Of a stretch of DNA of 64,000 bases, positions 11,125 through 22,544 are shown in pieces. The first letter of the stretch is position 1, and each line of letters opens with the position of its first letter. The position numbers were made by a program, and so were the translations under genes. The DNA is from Sarcophilus harrisii. Lineage: Eukaryota > Chordata > Mammalia > Dasyuromorphia > Dasyuridae. Where the stretch lies: positions 55,578,539 to 55,642,538 of the forward strand of contig NC_045427.1 in NCBI RefSeq assembly GCF_902635505.1. Direction: 5' to 3'. The notes under the pieces are model-generated. The model worked only from the letters and a program-made list of their open reading frames with translations. It ran no database searches and was not told the origin of the DNA.

Positions 11125-11315
11125 CATACCATTTTGGGTTTTCTTGGCAAAGATAATGGAATAGTTTGCCATTTCCTTCTCCAGCTCCTTTTGCAGATGA
11201 GGAAACTGAGGCAAACAGGGTAAAGTGATTTATCACACAGCTAGTAAGTGTCTGAGGCAGATTTGAACTCAGAAAGAGGAGTTTGACTCCAAAATTCCCT
11301 GCACCACCTAGCCCA
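11125..11315 (-). repeat. RTE-tailed SINE, antisense
   Basis: GGTTTTCTTGGCAAAGATAATGG, GCCATTTCCTTCTCCAGCTCC, GAGGAAACTGAGGCAAACAGGG and TGCACCACCTAGCCC give a near full-length antisense copy. Confidence 0.8.
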
Positions 11316-11639
11316 GAGAAAAGTAAAGCTTTTCAAGTCTCAGTGGCCATCTCTTCTCTCTCTCCCCTCAAAGTCCAGAGAAGCACCCCGAACTTCAAAG
11401 GAGCAAGATAATTTAGACTTTTTCTATAGATTCCTATCAGTATCTCAGAAGCATATGAAAGCATCTGTATCAGGAGACAAAGAAAGATTAGCTGAGATAA
11501 ATAGATTCAAGGATCTATAAAGAGCTCATAAGAAATGCTATCTTATATCTAAGGAAAACATCTTGTGGACAAATACATAGGTACATAAAGAATTCTTTGT
11601 ATAAATTTGTGGGAGAGTATGTTTTAATTTATTGGGGGA

Positions 11640-12310
11640 TGTTTTGTATCAACTATAGCACTTTAGAGAGGGGATATTTCCACTACTAGGCATTAATGCC
11701 AAACGAGATTTTAAACAGAAAAAAAGAATCTATATGTATAAAAATATTTATGGTCGCTCTTTTCTCAGAGTAAAAATTTGGAAACTGAGGGGATGCCTAT
11801 GTATAAATAGTATATATATATATATTATATATTACTATATATATAATACATATATGTATTATACATATACAGTATAATAATATATATGTAATATACTATG
11901 TATATAATAATAGCAAAATTATGAGATTTTCAGGCGGGAATGACTTTGTTATTCTCAGCAATACAATAATTAAGACTACTCTGAAGAACCCGTGATGAAA
12001 AAATACCATCCATACTCAGACATAGAATTGATTATGTCTGATTACAGACTAAAGCATATTTTTTTATTTTCTTTTTCTTTCTTGAAGGTTTTGGTTGTTT
12101 TTGGTTTTTGGTTTTTGTTTTTTGTAGGAAGGGAGATTTATGTTTTCTTTTACAATATGACTTTTATGGAAATGTTTTTTCATGGCTTCACTTGGGCCTT
12201 CTCAGGGGGAGAGATGTGGGGAGGAAAGGGAACAATCTGAACTCAAAATTTTAAAAAACAAACAAAAAAATTATTTTACAAGTAACTAGGGAAAACAAAA
12301 CTGTTTAAAA
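11640..12310 (+). repeat. L1 ORF2/3' UTR fragment with AT-rich expansion
   Basis: The L1 ORF2 3' part (CCACTACTAGGCATTAATGCC ... GGAAACTGAGGGGATGCC) is interrupted by an AT-rich palindromic array (about 11810-11910). It resumes with ATGAGATTTTCAGGCGGG and a 3' UTR ending GAACTCAAAATTTT. Confidence 0.7.
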
Positions 12311-12539
12311 AGAAAGGAGTATTTACTGTACGACTGATAATTAAGATGCCAGTTACACTGATGGGGGCTCATGAACTCTAATACTAGAAAATAGAAATAC
12401 TAGAAAAAACAACCCAAGTTCCCCAACTCCCTGAAGGGATGTAGCAGCACACTTTGGGGACTTGCCTGTGAAAGAGGGATCTGGGATAATGCCTTAGATA
12501 ACATGCTACACAAAGCAAATACAAGGTAACTTGGAGGAA

Positions 12540-12860
12540 TGTAGGCCCTAGCAGCTGAGTGGGATCCAAAAAAGACTCCCTGGAGGAGGTAATGATTGAG
12601 CTGAGCTTTGAAATTAGCTGGGGATTCTGATCAAGAGAGAGCCATGAGGACAGGCTGGACAGACTCTTGAAAAAGGCGATGGGATATTGTTTGGGAAGAC
12701 CATTAAGCGGGTCAGTTTGGCTTCTCAGTGGGGTTCACGTGGGGAAACAATGTGTAACAAGTCTGAGAGGCCTTTGCCTTAACTATGAGATAGAGGAACT
12801 AGTATCTTATCCTAGGGACAATAGGAGTCAAGAGAGAACGTGATCACAAGTGCTTTATAA
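12540..12860 (-). repeat. L2 LINE, antisense internal part
   Basis: GAGCTGAGCTTTGAAATTAG, GGTCAGTTTGGCTTCTC and ATGAGATAGAGGAACTAG resemble the antisense L2 body. Confidence 0.5.
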
Positions 12861-13279
12861 ATATCACTACCATTCTTGGAGACTAGGTACACTTTTTTTT
12901 TTTAAAGTTAGAAGCCTCTGAGAATGGGGGGTTTATGGAGGGAAGAAGGGAGAAGATAAATTAAAGGAGTGAACCTTACTGTCATCAGAATTGTTTCAAA
13001 TTGGAAATAACATACACACTCAATATGGCTTATAGAAATCTGTCTTACCTGAAGGAAAATAGGAGGGAAATGGGATTCTGGAAGGGGGAAGGGTGATAAA
13101 AGAGAGGGCATATTGAGAAAAGGAGTGGTCCGAACAGTTTTGAGAAAGGACTGGGTAAAAGGAGAGAGAGAATAAATGGAGGGAAATACAGTTAGCAATG
13201 CAATTGTAAAAAGAATTTTGAAGCAAGTTTCTCTCATAAAGTCTTATTTCTTACACAGAGGGAATGGCATCAAATTTAT

Positions 13280-13870
13280 AAAAAATAAGAGCCATGCCCC
13301 AATTGATAAATGATTACGAGATATTATCTTATGCCTCGGCTATAAATTCATGTCTATCCTCTGACCTAACAATACCACTAATAGGTATAAATACCAAAAG
13401 AGATTTTATAAAGAGATGTATAAAAAATAGCAGCTCTCTTCTCAGGGCAAAAAGTTGGAAATTGAGGGGATGCCATCAATTGGGGAATGGCTGAATAAAT
13501 GGGAAATGATGAGCAGGATGCTCTCAGAAAAAAAAACAAAAAACCCTCCAAGTCCTCCATGAAATCAAGCAAAATGAAATGTACTGTACACATAGTAGCA
13601 AATGTTCTGAGATGATGAGCTGTAAATGACTTTGCTATTTTCAACAGTACAATGATCTATTATGATGAAAAATCTTATCCATACCCAGAAAAGGAACTGA
13701 TTTTGTCTCTCTCTCTTTTTTAACTTTTTTGTATTTTTACATGACTTTTTGGGAAATGTTTTCCATAACTTCACATGTGGTTTCTTAGTGGGAGCTAGAG
13801 GTAGGGATAAAGAAGAAAATCTGAAACTCAAAAGCTTTAAAAACAAATGTAAAAAAAGTTTTAAATATCA
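13280..13870 (+). repeat. L1 ORF2 3' end and 3' UTR
   Basis: CCAATTGATAAATGATTACGAG, CTAACAATACCACTAATAGG, GGGGATGCCATCAATTGGGG and GCTGTAAATGACTTTGC follow the L1 ORF2 3' order. The reading frame is broken and part of ORF2 is missing after 13500. Confidence 0.75.
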
Positions 13871-14174
13871 CTAGAGGAAAATATTAAAATTTAAAATAGA
13901 AAAAAAAGTGGTAGCTTCTGACCATTTACACTAAGTGATGCCAGGCAAATCATGTAAACTCCGATCTTAATTTCTTCATCTGTTAAAACAGGTTGGTTGG
14001 CTGAGATGACCTCTGACAAGTTTTTCAATCCTAAATCTATGAAACTTTCAGGATGGTTATCTAGGCTCTCTTGGGGCAAGATTTGATCTTGGCACTTTGC
14101 TAATAGAAGGTTAATAAATTACTTTAGATCTTGTGGAATTGAATCGACCCAGATTTAGGGGTCAGATTTAAGAA

Positions 14175-14335
14175 GGATCAAAAAATGTAGAGCTGGAAGT
14201 GACCTTAGACATTTTTAGTTCAACCCTCTCATTATACAGGGAAGGAAACAGGCCCAGGGAGGAGCCTCATTACTCAAGTAGTAATTAGTAGCAGACAAAT
14301 TCGAAGCTGGGTCATCTTAATCAGGTGTGTCTCTC
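14175..14335 (-). repeat. MIR-family SINE, antisense
   Basis: TAGAGCTGGAAGTGACCTTAG, CAACCCTCTCATTATACAGG and GAAACAGGCCCAGGGAGG are typical landmarks. Confidence 0.65.
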
Positions 14336-14559
14336 TAAAGCAGGCCAGACCAGGGATGGCTGCAGAGAACATTGGGCCCAGGCCAGGGGCAAAGAAGCCT
14401 GGGACCACAGCTGGGGATGAAGAGAAAGCCCTGGGCTAATCAGGGCTTGGTGCCTTCAGCTTTTTTACAACTTAATTGGTATTCTCTCCAACCTTGCTCT
14501 CCACACATACTCTCTTTCTAGTGACTCAGTTCTCAAGGCTGTTCCAAGAACATTCATCC

Positions 14560-15530
14560 TATTACTGATCTCCCTGGCTTCCTTTTAAGTCTCAACTAAA
14601 ATCCCACTTTTGTACAGGAAGCCTTTTCTGACCCTTCTTAACTCTAAGTGCTTTCCCTCAGTTAATTGTTTCCTATTTATCCAGAATATAGTTTGCTTTA
14701 CATAAATGTTTGTATTTTCCATTGTCTACTACAGTAAACTCCTTGAGAGCGTGGATTATTTTTTCCACTTTTTTGCTTCCTTTGCACTTAACACTGTGCC
14801 TTGAACACAGGGACGTGGTCTATGATGTGGGGTTGGGCACCAAATGATGGCAGACACCAAAAGTTGGGGTTCCATCACGTGAAGAATTCACAATGGCCAT
14901 TCTCCTTGGCAAAAGGCAGGTTTACTTAGGGGAGGTTACAGAGAAAATGAAAGCATACAGTAGACACCGGGAATACTAAATATAAAATAGGTTTGAGAGA
15001 GAGCGTATGAAGGGCAAATTTCACAGTGAGACTCACAGTTACCCAGGAGAAGGGGAGCACCCATAAGGTTGGGGCAGGCTAAATCCTGAAAGGGAACTGA
15101 GCACCCTAAAAGTTAGCTGTAAGGAGGAGAAGTGGGGTTGGGAAGTAGTGGAGTTAGGGGAGATCCATGGGGGAAGGAAAAGGGTTAAGACACCAGGAGG
15201 CAGAGTGAACCCTGAACGACTGACCCAAAGGAAGGTAGCAGCCATGGGATGGCCCACAAGTGGGTTTTATAGGGAAAATTTAAGGGACATGACTGGGGCT
15301 TCTACAGGGGATGGCAGAGTGAGACTGCTGGACCCCTACAGAGGGCGGGTCTTAAGAGTTTGACATTACTTGGGTTTCCGACTGGACTACTTACTTCCCT
15401 AAAGGGTGGGACCATGGAGCTAAAGTGATCTGTCAGATCCTGCTTGCCTCGGGGATCAAGTCTTTAGTTTCTCTTGGTCCAAAACCAATATTCAGGACTT
15501 TATCAATCGTGGGAGCTTAACAAATATTAG
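14560..15530 (+). repeat. L2 3' end split by an LTR
   Basis: Sense L2 (CCCTGGCTTCCTTTTAAGTC ... CTCCTTGAGAGCGTGG ... ACTGTGCCTTGAACACAG) stops at about 14811. It resumes at about 15510 (GGGAGCTTAACAAATATTAG). Confidence 0.7.
14835..15508 (-). mobile_element. Probable endogenous retrovirus LTR
   Basis: About 670 bp lie inside the L2 copy. On the - strand it begins TGATAAAGTCC, carries a TATA-like CCCTATAAAACCC near 15261-15273 and ends near GTCTGCCATCA, so the ends are TGAT...ATCA. About 25 nt beyond that end resemble a retroviral leader. No clean target duplication could be fixed, so the boundaries are approximate. No internal genes are seen; it is a fossil. Confidence 0.5.
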
Positions 15531-15989
15531 CCGATTGTTGTGTGTCCTTCATTCTGGAAGAGGACCTCAGGGCCGTGATGTTATGACTTGTAAGAGAACT
15601 GGACTTCAGCGAGGGAGGGCTGTGCAGGTCCCCTGCCTCACTTTCCCCTCCAGACCCATCTGGATCCAGTGGCCAGATACAGGTCAAGAGACTGGAGATG
15701 GCTCTGGGTGCAGTGGGAGACCCTGGACTTTTTAAGCAACAGTCTTCAACAGATCCGTTTGATGGATTAATTTCTGTAATAAGAACATTTATTTTTGTGG
15801 GCAATAGGTGAGCGACACGTTGTGCCGAGGGTCCTCAAGCTTCAGAGTTGTCTTAAGCTTTACATTCTAGGAGAGTCTGCTAACTCCCTAGTTGCCCCCC
15901 CCTTTATCTGCTAACCGGGACCCCCTGGGCCCCCACGATTTGAATCCCTACCCAGGAGTCCCGTTTACTTTGGAGGCTCCTCGGTTACT

Positions 15990-17300
15990 CTTCCCAGTCT
16001 GGCCAAATCAAAGCAGGGAGCGTGAGAACCTGCAGTAAAAAGCAGCCACAAACAGGGCCGGGGAGCGGGGCGGGGCCCGGAGATCTCCAGATGAAAGGAG
16101 TCGGGCTTGGGGCGACTGTCATTAACCCGGGGGCGGGGGGCGGAAGTCCCCGGGAAGTCCTGGGTCCCGCTGACGGTCCGCCCCCTTTCAGACCCCGGCT
16201 CCCCGCGAGGGGCTCCGGAGCTCCCCGGGGCCGCCCCACACCCCGGCCTCTCCCTTCGCGGGCACGTCGCTGGAACAGCCGGGGCGGGCGCAGACTCTCG
16301 GACCCCGATCTCCGGCTTCAGACTCCCCCCGTTTGAAGACTTGGGCCTTGCCCACAGGCCCTGCCCTCGCTCCTTAGCCCTTCCTCCCATTCAGGCTTTA
16401 GTCCTAGTTAATCGGGGCTCAAGCCGTCCCCGCTTCGGCCCCCGTTCTCTCTGAACCCGGCCCCTGATCCCCTCCCTCCGACGCGGCCGAGCGCCTAAGC
16501 CCGGGCACGGAGCAGTCCCTGAGCTGTGCGCCGGCCTTCTAAGGGGGAGGATGGAACCCGGATGAAGATGCCGGCCCAGAAGCCGGGGCCCAAACGGGGA
16601 CGGGAGGGGCCCCGGGTGGGGAGGGGGCGGCTCCTGGTGGGGGGAGGGGGCGGCCCCGGGGGGGGGGGGGGGGCGGCTCCGGGTGGGGGGAGGGGGCGGC
16701 CCCGGGTGGGGGGAGGGGGCGGCTCCTTGTGGGGGGAGGGGACGGTCCCGGGGGGGGGAGGGCGGCGGCCCGGCTGGGTGGGGAGGGGGCGGCCCCGGGT
16801 GGGGAGGGGGCGGCCGGGCCCAGTAATCGCGGGAGTGCCCAGAAGGTCCAGGTGTCGGTACTTAAAATTCCACCGGAGGAATCCGTCACGGAACTTGTGA
16901 GCATGTAAATCCCTCCGAGGGGGGCAGCTACCGACTTTCTCTCTCGGATCTCCCCCAAAAGCGGCTCTCCCGCGGGGGAAGCGGGAGTGACAGTGATAAT
17001 GGGCCACACGAAGGCACTTCGTAATCGTGCTCGGTGCGAGAGGCTCATCCTGACCCCAGAAGCCCGGGGCGGGGGCGGGGGGCTGTCTGCCGTTAGCGCG
17101 CTTGGCCAGCCCAGAAGTGGGTCCCCTTCTCCGCCTGTGACCCCCACGGGGGTCCTCGGCAGATACTGGAGCAGTCTGCCAGCTCTGGGAAACTGAGGCA
17201 ACGAACTTCCCCGGGCCGCACTGCCCTGAGGCCAGACTCCAAGGAAGGGAGGGCAGTTTTCCTGCGCCCAGGCCCAGGGTTCTCTCCCCCGCGCCACTCG
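15990..17300. promoter_or_regulatory. Orphan CpG island 2
   Basis: This CG-rich block contains the G-rich minisatellite at 16600-16818. No exon of a known gene is recognised on either strand. Confidence 0.6.
16600..16818 (+). repeat. G-rich minisatellite with quadruplex potential
   Basis: About nine copies of a 21-27 bp unit of the form [22 protein letters not shown]. The marker GGGCGGC recurs near 16624, 16648, 16671, 16695, 16716, 16761, 16788 and 16808. Nearly every unit has several G runs of three or more on the + strand, including one run of about 16 G. Confidence 0.9.
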
Positions 17301-18376
17301 GCTGCTCTCAAATAATCCTGTAAATAAATACTCATTAAAAAATAAAACTCATTAGGGCGTATGTCGCCCCCCCTCTTACCCAGGCATCTAGAAGAATGCA
17401 AACTCGACAAGGACTTTTTAGGGTGCGCTGCCGGGACTTGGGTCTATTTCACATTTGAACCCCTTCCCCCCCATCAGGAAAATGGAAATTAAAAACAAAA
17501 ATGCTTGCGCCGGTTCTCCTCAGGGCGCTTTTGAGGAGACCGTCTTTGCAAATCTCAGCTCATAGCAGGTATTAAGGGACTGCAAGTGTATACAGCACCT
17601 TGCTGTACATGAGGTATTTTTCTCCCCGGAATTTTGACCTGCCGTCTCTTAATTCTGTGCACGCGCAGAGGGCCATCCCAAGGCCTCCCTCCATCACCTG
17701 CACCCCTCTCTCAGTTCTTCGAAGATAAGCTCAGGGATCACAGTTTGGAGTTGGAAAGAGAATGAGGACTGACCTTCCTTCAGTAATTTGCCCAAAAAAC
17801 TGCCTTTGATGGACTTTTCCATGGCCTCCATTATCATTTACCTGAAATTGATACAATAAAAGCAACTTTTCTGGGTCTGGGTCAAATCCTTCCCCACCCC
17901 CTTCCTCAGTTGAACATTTATCAAGCTCCTTTTGTATGTATATAAAGAAGATTAACCCCTGTGGGAAAAACTCAATCTAGGCTATAAGCAGGTCACAGAC
18001 GAAGCAGGTAAAGTAAGGAGGGACTTTGGGGGTGGGGAGGGTGGATCTGCCGGTAGCACCTAAGCTGAGCTTTGACTGATTCTTAAAGAAGAGGAGGAAG
18101 AGGTGGCTGGCTGCAGGTGCAGGAGACTGGTGTATAAAATGGAGATGGAAGACGGCCTGTGCTTGGGAGGACAGAATCCCTGGTCTGAAAGGAGATGAAA
18201 AAGAGACGTGGAGCGGGAGGGAGGAGCAGTGAATTTGGAGTCCATCGGAAATGGGCTTGAGGGAAGTTACTGTGTAAGCAAGTCTCTAATCCCCCTTATA
18301 AATTGGAGCTAAGGACAGGACCTAGACCTGAGGACTGTTGTCAGGATGATATACAGTCAAGCAACAGGCATTTATT

Positions 18377-19195
18377 TAGTGCCTACATTTATTTATTTTG
18401 TCTCAACTCTACATTAATCATTTTAAAATTATTATAGCTTTTTATTTACAAGTTATATGCATGAGTAATTTTTCAGTATTGACAATTGCCAAACCTTTTG
18501 TTCTAATTTTTCCCCTCCTTCCCCTCACCCCTTCCCCCACACCCTCCCCCAGATGGCAGGTTGACCAATACATGTTAAATATATTAAAGTATAAGTTAAA
18601 TACAATATATGAATACATGTCCAAACAGTTATTTTCCTGCACAAGAAGAATCAGAGTTTGAAATAGTGTACAATTAGCCTGTGGAGGAAATCAAAAATGC
18701 AGGTGGCCAAAAACAGAGATTGGAAACGCAACATAGTGGTCCACACTCATTTCCCAGAGTTCTTTCATTGGGTGTGGCTGGTTCTCTTCATTATTGAACA
18801 AATGGAACTGATTTGGTTCATCTCATTGTTAAAGATGGCCACATCCATCAGAATTGATCATCATATAGTATTGTTGTTGAAGTATATAATGATCTCCTGG
18901 TTCTGCTCGTTTCACTCAGCATCAGTTCGTGTGAGTCTCTCCAAGCCTTTCTGAAATCATCCTGCTGGTCATTTCTTACAGAAGAATAATATTCCATAAT
19001 ATTCATATACCACAATTTATTCAGCCATTCTCCAATTGACGGGCATCCACTCAGTTTCCAGTTTCTGGCCACTACATAAAGGGCTGCCACAAACATTTTT
19101 GCACATGTGGGTCCCTTTCCCTTTAAGATTTCTTTGGGATATAAGCCTGGTAGATAAACTGCTGGATCAAAGGGTATGTAGTGCCTACATTTATT
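18377..19195 (-). repeat. L1 3' end inserted into an L2 copy
   Basis: The - strand encodes the end of L1 ORF2 (18848-19096: MFVAALYVVARNWKLSGCPS...GEWLNKLWYMNIMEYYSSV), comparable to the human L1 ending AKTWNQPKCPS...MEYYAAIK. The 3' UTR follows down to about 18420. The 17-bp duplication TAGTGCCTACATTTATT (18377-18393, 19179-19195) flanks it, and the host is an antisense L2 3' end continuing to about 19300. About 25 nt of non-L1 sequence sits between the left duplication and the L1 end. Confidence 0.85.
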
Positions 19196-19429
19196 AAGCC
19201 CAACTCTGTGCTAAGTGCTGGGAATACAAAGGAAATCAGAAATCAATCCTTTCAAAGGACTCACAATTTAATGGGGGAAACAGATGAGCAAATGCAGTGC
19301 TGTACCCCAAATGTTTTAAAGCTACCCAATCCTTTTCTGCTTTTGAGTTTTGACTCAACTTACCCACCAAGTTGGCAACAAACTGCTCCCTCCCAGAGAA
19401 GTCTCTAATTTGTTGGCATTATTTCTTTT

Positions 19430-19850
19430 TAATTTTTATTAAAGCTTTTTAATTTTTAAAAGATATGCATGGATAATTTTTCAACATTGACCCTTGCAAA
19501 ATCTTGTGTTCCAATTTTCCCACCTTCTCCCCTAAATAGCAAGTAATCCAATATATGTTAAATATCATAAAAAAATGTTAAATCCAATATATGCATGCAT
19601 ATTTATACAATTATCTTTCTGCACAAGAAAAAACAAATCAAAAAGGAAAAAAAAAAAGAGAGAAATAAAATGCAAGCAAACAACAACAAAAAAGTGAGAA
19701 TGCTATGTTGTGATCCACCCTCAGTTCCCACAATCCTCTCTCTGGGTACAGATGGCTCTCTTCATATCATGATCATTGGAATTGGTCTGAATCATCTCAT
19801 TGTTGAGAAGTGTCACGTCCATCGTATAATTTTGCACAGCCTTAAGTTTA
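19430..19850 (-). repeat. L1 3' end, antisense
   Basis: AAAGCTTTTTAATTTTTAAAAG, CAACATTGACCCTTGC and ATCATCTCATTGTTGAGAAG match the antisense L1 3' end. Confidence 0.75.
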
Positions 19851-20189
19851 ATACAAATATTCAGTTTGGGGAAGATAAGTCTATGATCAGTCCAGCAGTC
19901 TGTACCACACATTGCCTTTGTCACTCTCACATTCTATGCTGTCTTGTCTCCTCTCCTTACAATCACATAGACTATTAAATGCCAATGTCTGCTGCAAGGG
20001 TGTATCCGTGAAGTTTTATTGTGTTTAGATAAACAGAGGACAGTGATGGCAATGAGGTCATGAGATGCACAAGTTTTCAATAGTAAATAACCACTGCTTA
20101 TTGCTATTTCCAGGTGCTTTCCTCCCAAGGACTCCCTGCCAACCCACAATCAAACAGGCACAAATAGGCTACAGAAAAAAGTGATGACA

Positions 20190-20340
20190 ATCTCTGAGGG
20201 AAAAGCACCAAGATTAAAACCAAGAAAGACTTCTTATAAAAGGTGGGATTATAACTGAAATTTAAGGGGAGCCAGGAGGTAGAGATGAAGAGGGGAGAAT
20301 TCCAGGCATGGGGAGAGCCACTGAAATTGCTTGGAATTAA
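20190..20340 (-). repeat. L2 LINE, antisense
   Basis: GGATTATAACTGAAATTTAAGG, GAGAATTCCAGGCATGG and GAGCCACTGAAATTGC resemble the antisense L2 body. Confidence 0.55.
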
Positions 20341-20349
20341 TTGATAAAT

Positions 20350-20660
20350 AATCAAAGGATACGAATAGACAATTTTAAGATGAAGAAATTTAAACTATTT
20401 TTAGTCATATGAAAAAATGCTTTAAAAACTATTGATTAGAGAAATGCAAATTAAGAAACTTACATGAACTGATACTAAGTGAAGTGAGTTGAACCAAGAG
20501 AACAACAGCAAGATTATATAATAATCACTTCTGATGGACTTGGCTCTTTTCAACAGTGAGGTGACTGACCAATTCCAATAGAATTGTGATGGAGAGTCAT
20601 CTGCATCCAGAAAGGAGCCTGAATGTGGATCACAACATAGTATTTTCACTTTTTAAAATA
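20350..20660 (+). repeat. L1 ORF2 3' end, internally deleted
   Basis: ACATGAACTGATACTAAGTGAAG, CACTTCTGATGGACTTGGCTC and CATCTGCATCCAGAAAGGAGCC are L1 3' landmarks. Confidence 0.75.
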
Positions 20661-20703
20661 ATGATAATAACTGATATTACATAGTACCCTAAGATTATGA
20701 AAT

Positions 20704-21358
20704 TGTGGGCTTCCAATCGATGAAAGCCATACTAAAAAAGACCCAAAACCAAAACACCCCCCCCCCCCCCCCCCCCCAAGGAACAATTAACCAGCCCTCG
20801 GCCTTGAGTGTCTAAACATCTAACCACTTGCACTGGCCTTGTACCTGGGTTCTGGAATCCAGCCTGGTACTGAGCAATTAATCAAAACTCTAGCCCAAAT
20901 TACGTTAATGTATACGTGACACTCTCTAGCTCCTCCTCCCTTAGCTTGATTCCTGTAATTACCATGGAACTTTTCCCAGGTTTTTCTGGGGAATCCACTG
21001 AATACTCCGGCTGCTGCCCCAGTCTACAGATCTGCCCTTTGGTTGCAAGTGCCCCTTGATTGAGGGAGGCTCGGGGTTCCATTAGGGAACTCCAGACCTG
21101 ACAATTGTAGGGATCCACCTCAGACTGCATGGTGAGAAACTGACCCATTGACTCACCTGGCAGCTGCCCCAGCAAGGCCCTGTGTAAGGAACCCAGATGC
21201 TTATTAAAGGACTTGTATAATCACGGAGCTCCTACTCTTTCTTCAGAATGGAGTTTGCCCCTTGCTTGAGGGGGAAGGCTCAGAATTCCCTTGTTTGGGG
21301 AACTCCAGACCTTATAATTATAATTGGCTAGCTCCTTGATTGGGGAACTCCAGATCCA
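20704..21358 (+). mobile_element. Endogenous retrovirus solo LTR in a MIR-type SINE
   Basis: 655 bp with TGTGG...ATCCA ends are flanked by GAAAT / GAAGT (20699-20703, 21359-21363), a near-perfect 5-bp target duplication. An antisense MIR-type SINE is split by it (left part to CATAGTACCCTAAG, right part from GTGCTTTATATAAG). A poly(A)-type ATTAAA lies at 21203-21208, and a run of about 27 C is near the left end. No internal region is seen; it is a fossil solo LTR. Confidence 0.65.
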
Positions 21359-21401
21359 GAAGTGCTTTATATAAGTTAACTCGTTTGATTCCCAATTCAG
21401 T

Positions 21402-21765
21402 GTTGTTCAGTCATTTTTCAACCCCATTTGGACTGTTCTTGTCAACAATACTGCAGTGGTTTGCCATTTCCCTCTACCCCAGCTCATTTTTCAGAAAAGG
21501 AAACTGAGAAAAACAAGGTTGGATGACCTGCCCAGACACGGCTAATAAGGGTCTGAGGACAGATCTGAACTCAAGAAGAAAAGTCTTCCTGACTCTAGGC
21601 CCATAGCTCTATGTGTTGACACCTAGGGAGGGAGTTGGGATTATTGTCCCTGTTTAATAAATTACTGAAGCACCAGGGACCCTAAGGAGTCACAGAGCAT
21701 CTGAGGCAAAATTTAAATTCGAGACTTTTGGACTTCAAGTTCCCACTCTCTCTATTATACCAGGT
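21402..21765 (-). repeat. RTE-tailed SINE inside the MIR-type SINE, antisense
   Basis: GTTGTTCAGTCATTTTTCAACC, GGTTTGCCATTTCCCTCTACC and GGAAACTGAGAAAAACAAGG mark the antisense SINE (to about 21633). The older MIR-type host resumes with GGGATTATTGTCCCTG. Confidence 0.75.
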
Positions 21766-22544
21766 AACGGCCAGATTTAGAGGTCCTCTTTGTATACACT
21801 GAGAACAGCAAGCAGACTGACTGGCCAGAAGGCAAATTCTGCGAAATAATCCATAATAAAGCTGGGAAAACGGGTAGGAGCCAGATCTAAGAGTCCCTCA
21901 GTGGAGCCTATTTTATCCAGCCATCTCCCCGTATAAAACGGAATCGGTGAAGTTCCCTATGCTTTGGGAATATCATGTTCGCAGCAGGGTGCAGGGAACA
22001 TGGGAGAGGAGAGAGTTGGGGGGCAACAAACTGGGTGTGACGAAGGGGCAGGAAAGGGAAGGAAGGAAGACTCCAGAGGTGGGAGGCTGCAAGGAGGGGC
22101 TCTCTTCCTAGAGAAGTCAGTGGTCCGAGCGACTGTAGCTGGTTTGGAACAAATGCTGAGGGCAGTGGGACAGAGAAATCAATCAGGCTTCTCTGTTACC
22201 AGGGAAAGAGCTGAGAACGGGCTCGAGTTCAAACCGCACTTCTGATAGGATTGTGGGCCCCATTTGGGTTCTAAGTGGGGGTCAGAGCGGCTGACCTGAG
22301 GGTTCCTTCATCTAAGATCGATGGCTCCCAACAGTTGTGACTACATCAAATACATTGGCAGTCATCTCCATCAACCCGCTTACAGGACTTTTCCCATCCA
22401 AACATGCATCCAGGAGCAAGAGAAATTAGATGGTGGGACTGAAGTTTAGAAAGGGATGAGTGTCCATTCAACAGAGGGAAAAGGATGGAAGAAAGTGTTC
22501 AGTGGGTAATTATCAGGACAAGATTTTGAAGGGATGGAAGCCAA

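Noticed and set aside
16495-17297. Proline-rich open frames of 170 and 252 codons on the - strand
   Set aside because: They are translations of the G-rich minisatellite.
18848-19096. 82-codon - strand frame that looks like a conserved protein
   Set aside because: It is the C-terminal end of L1 ORF2, not a host gene.
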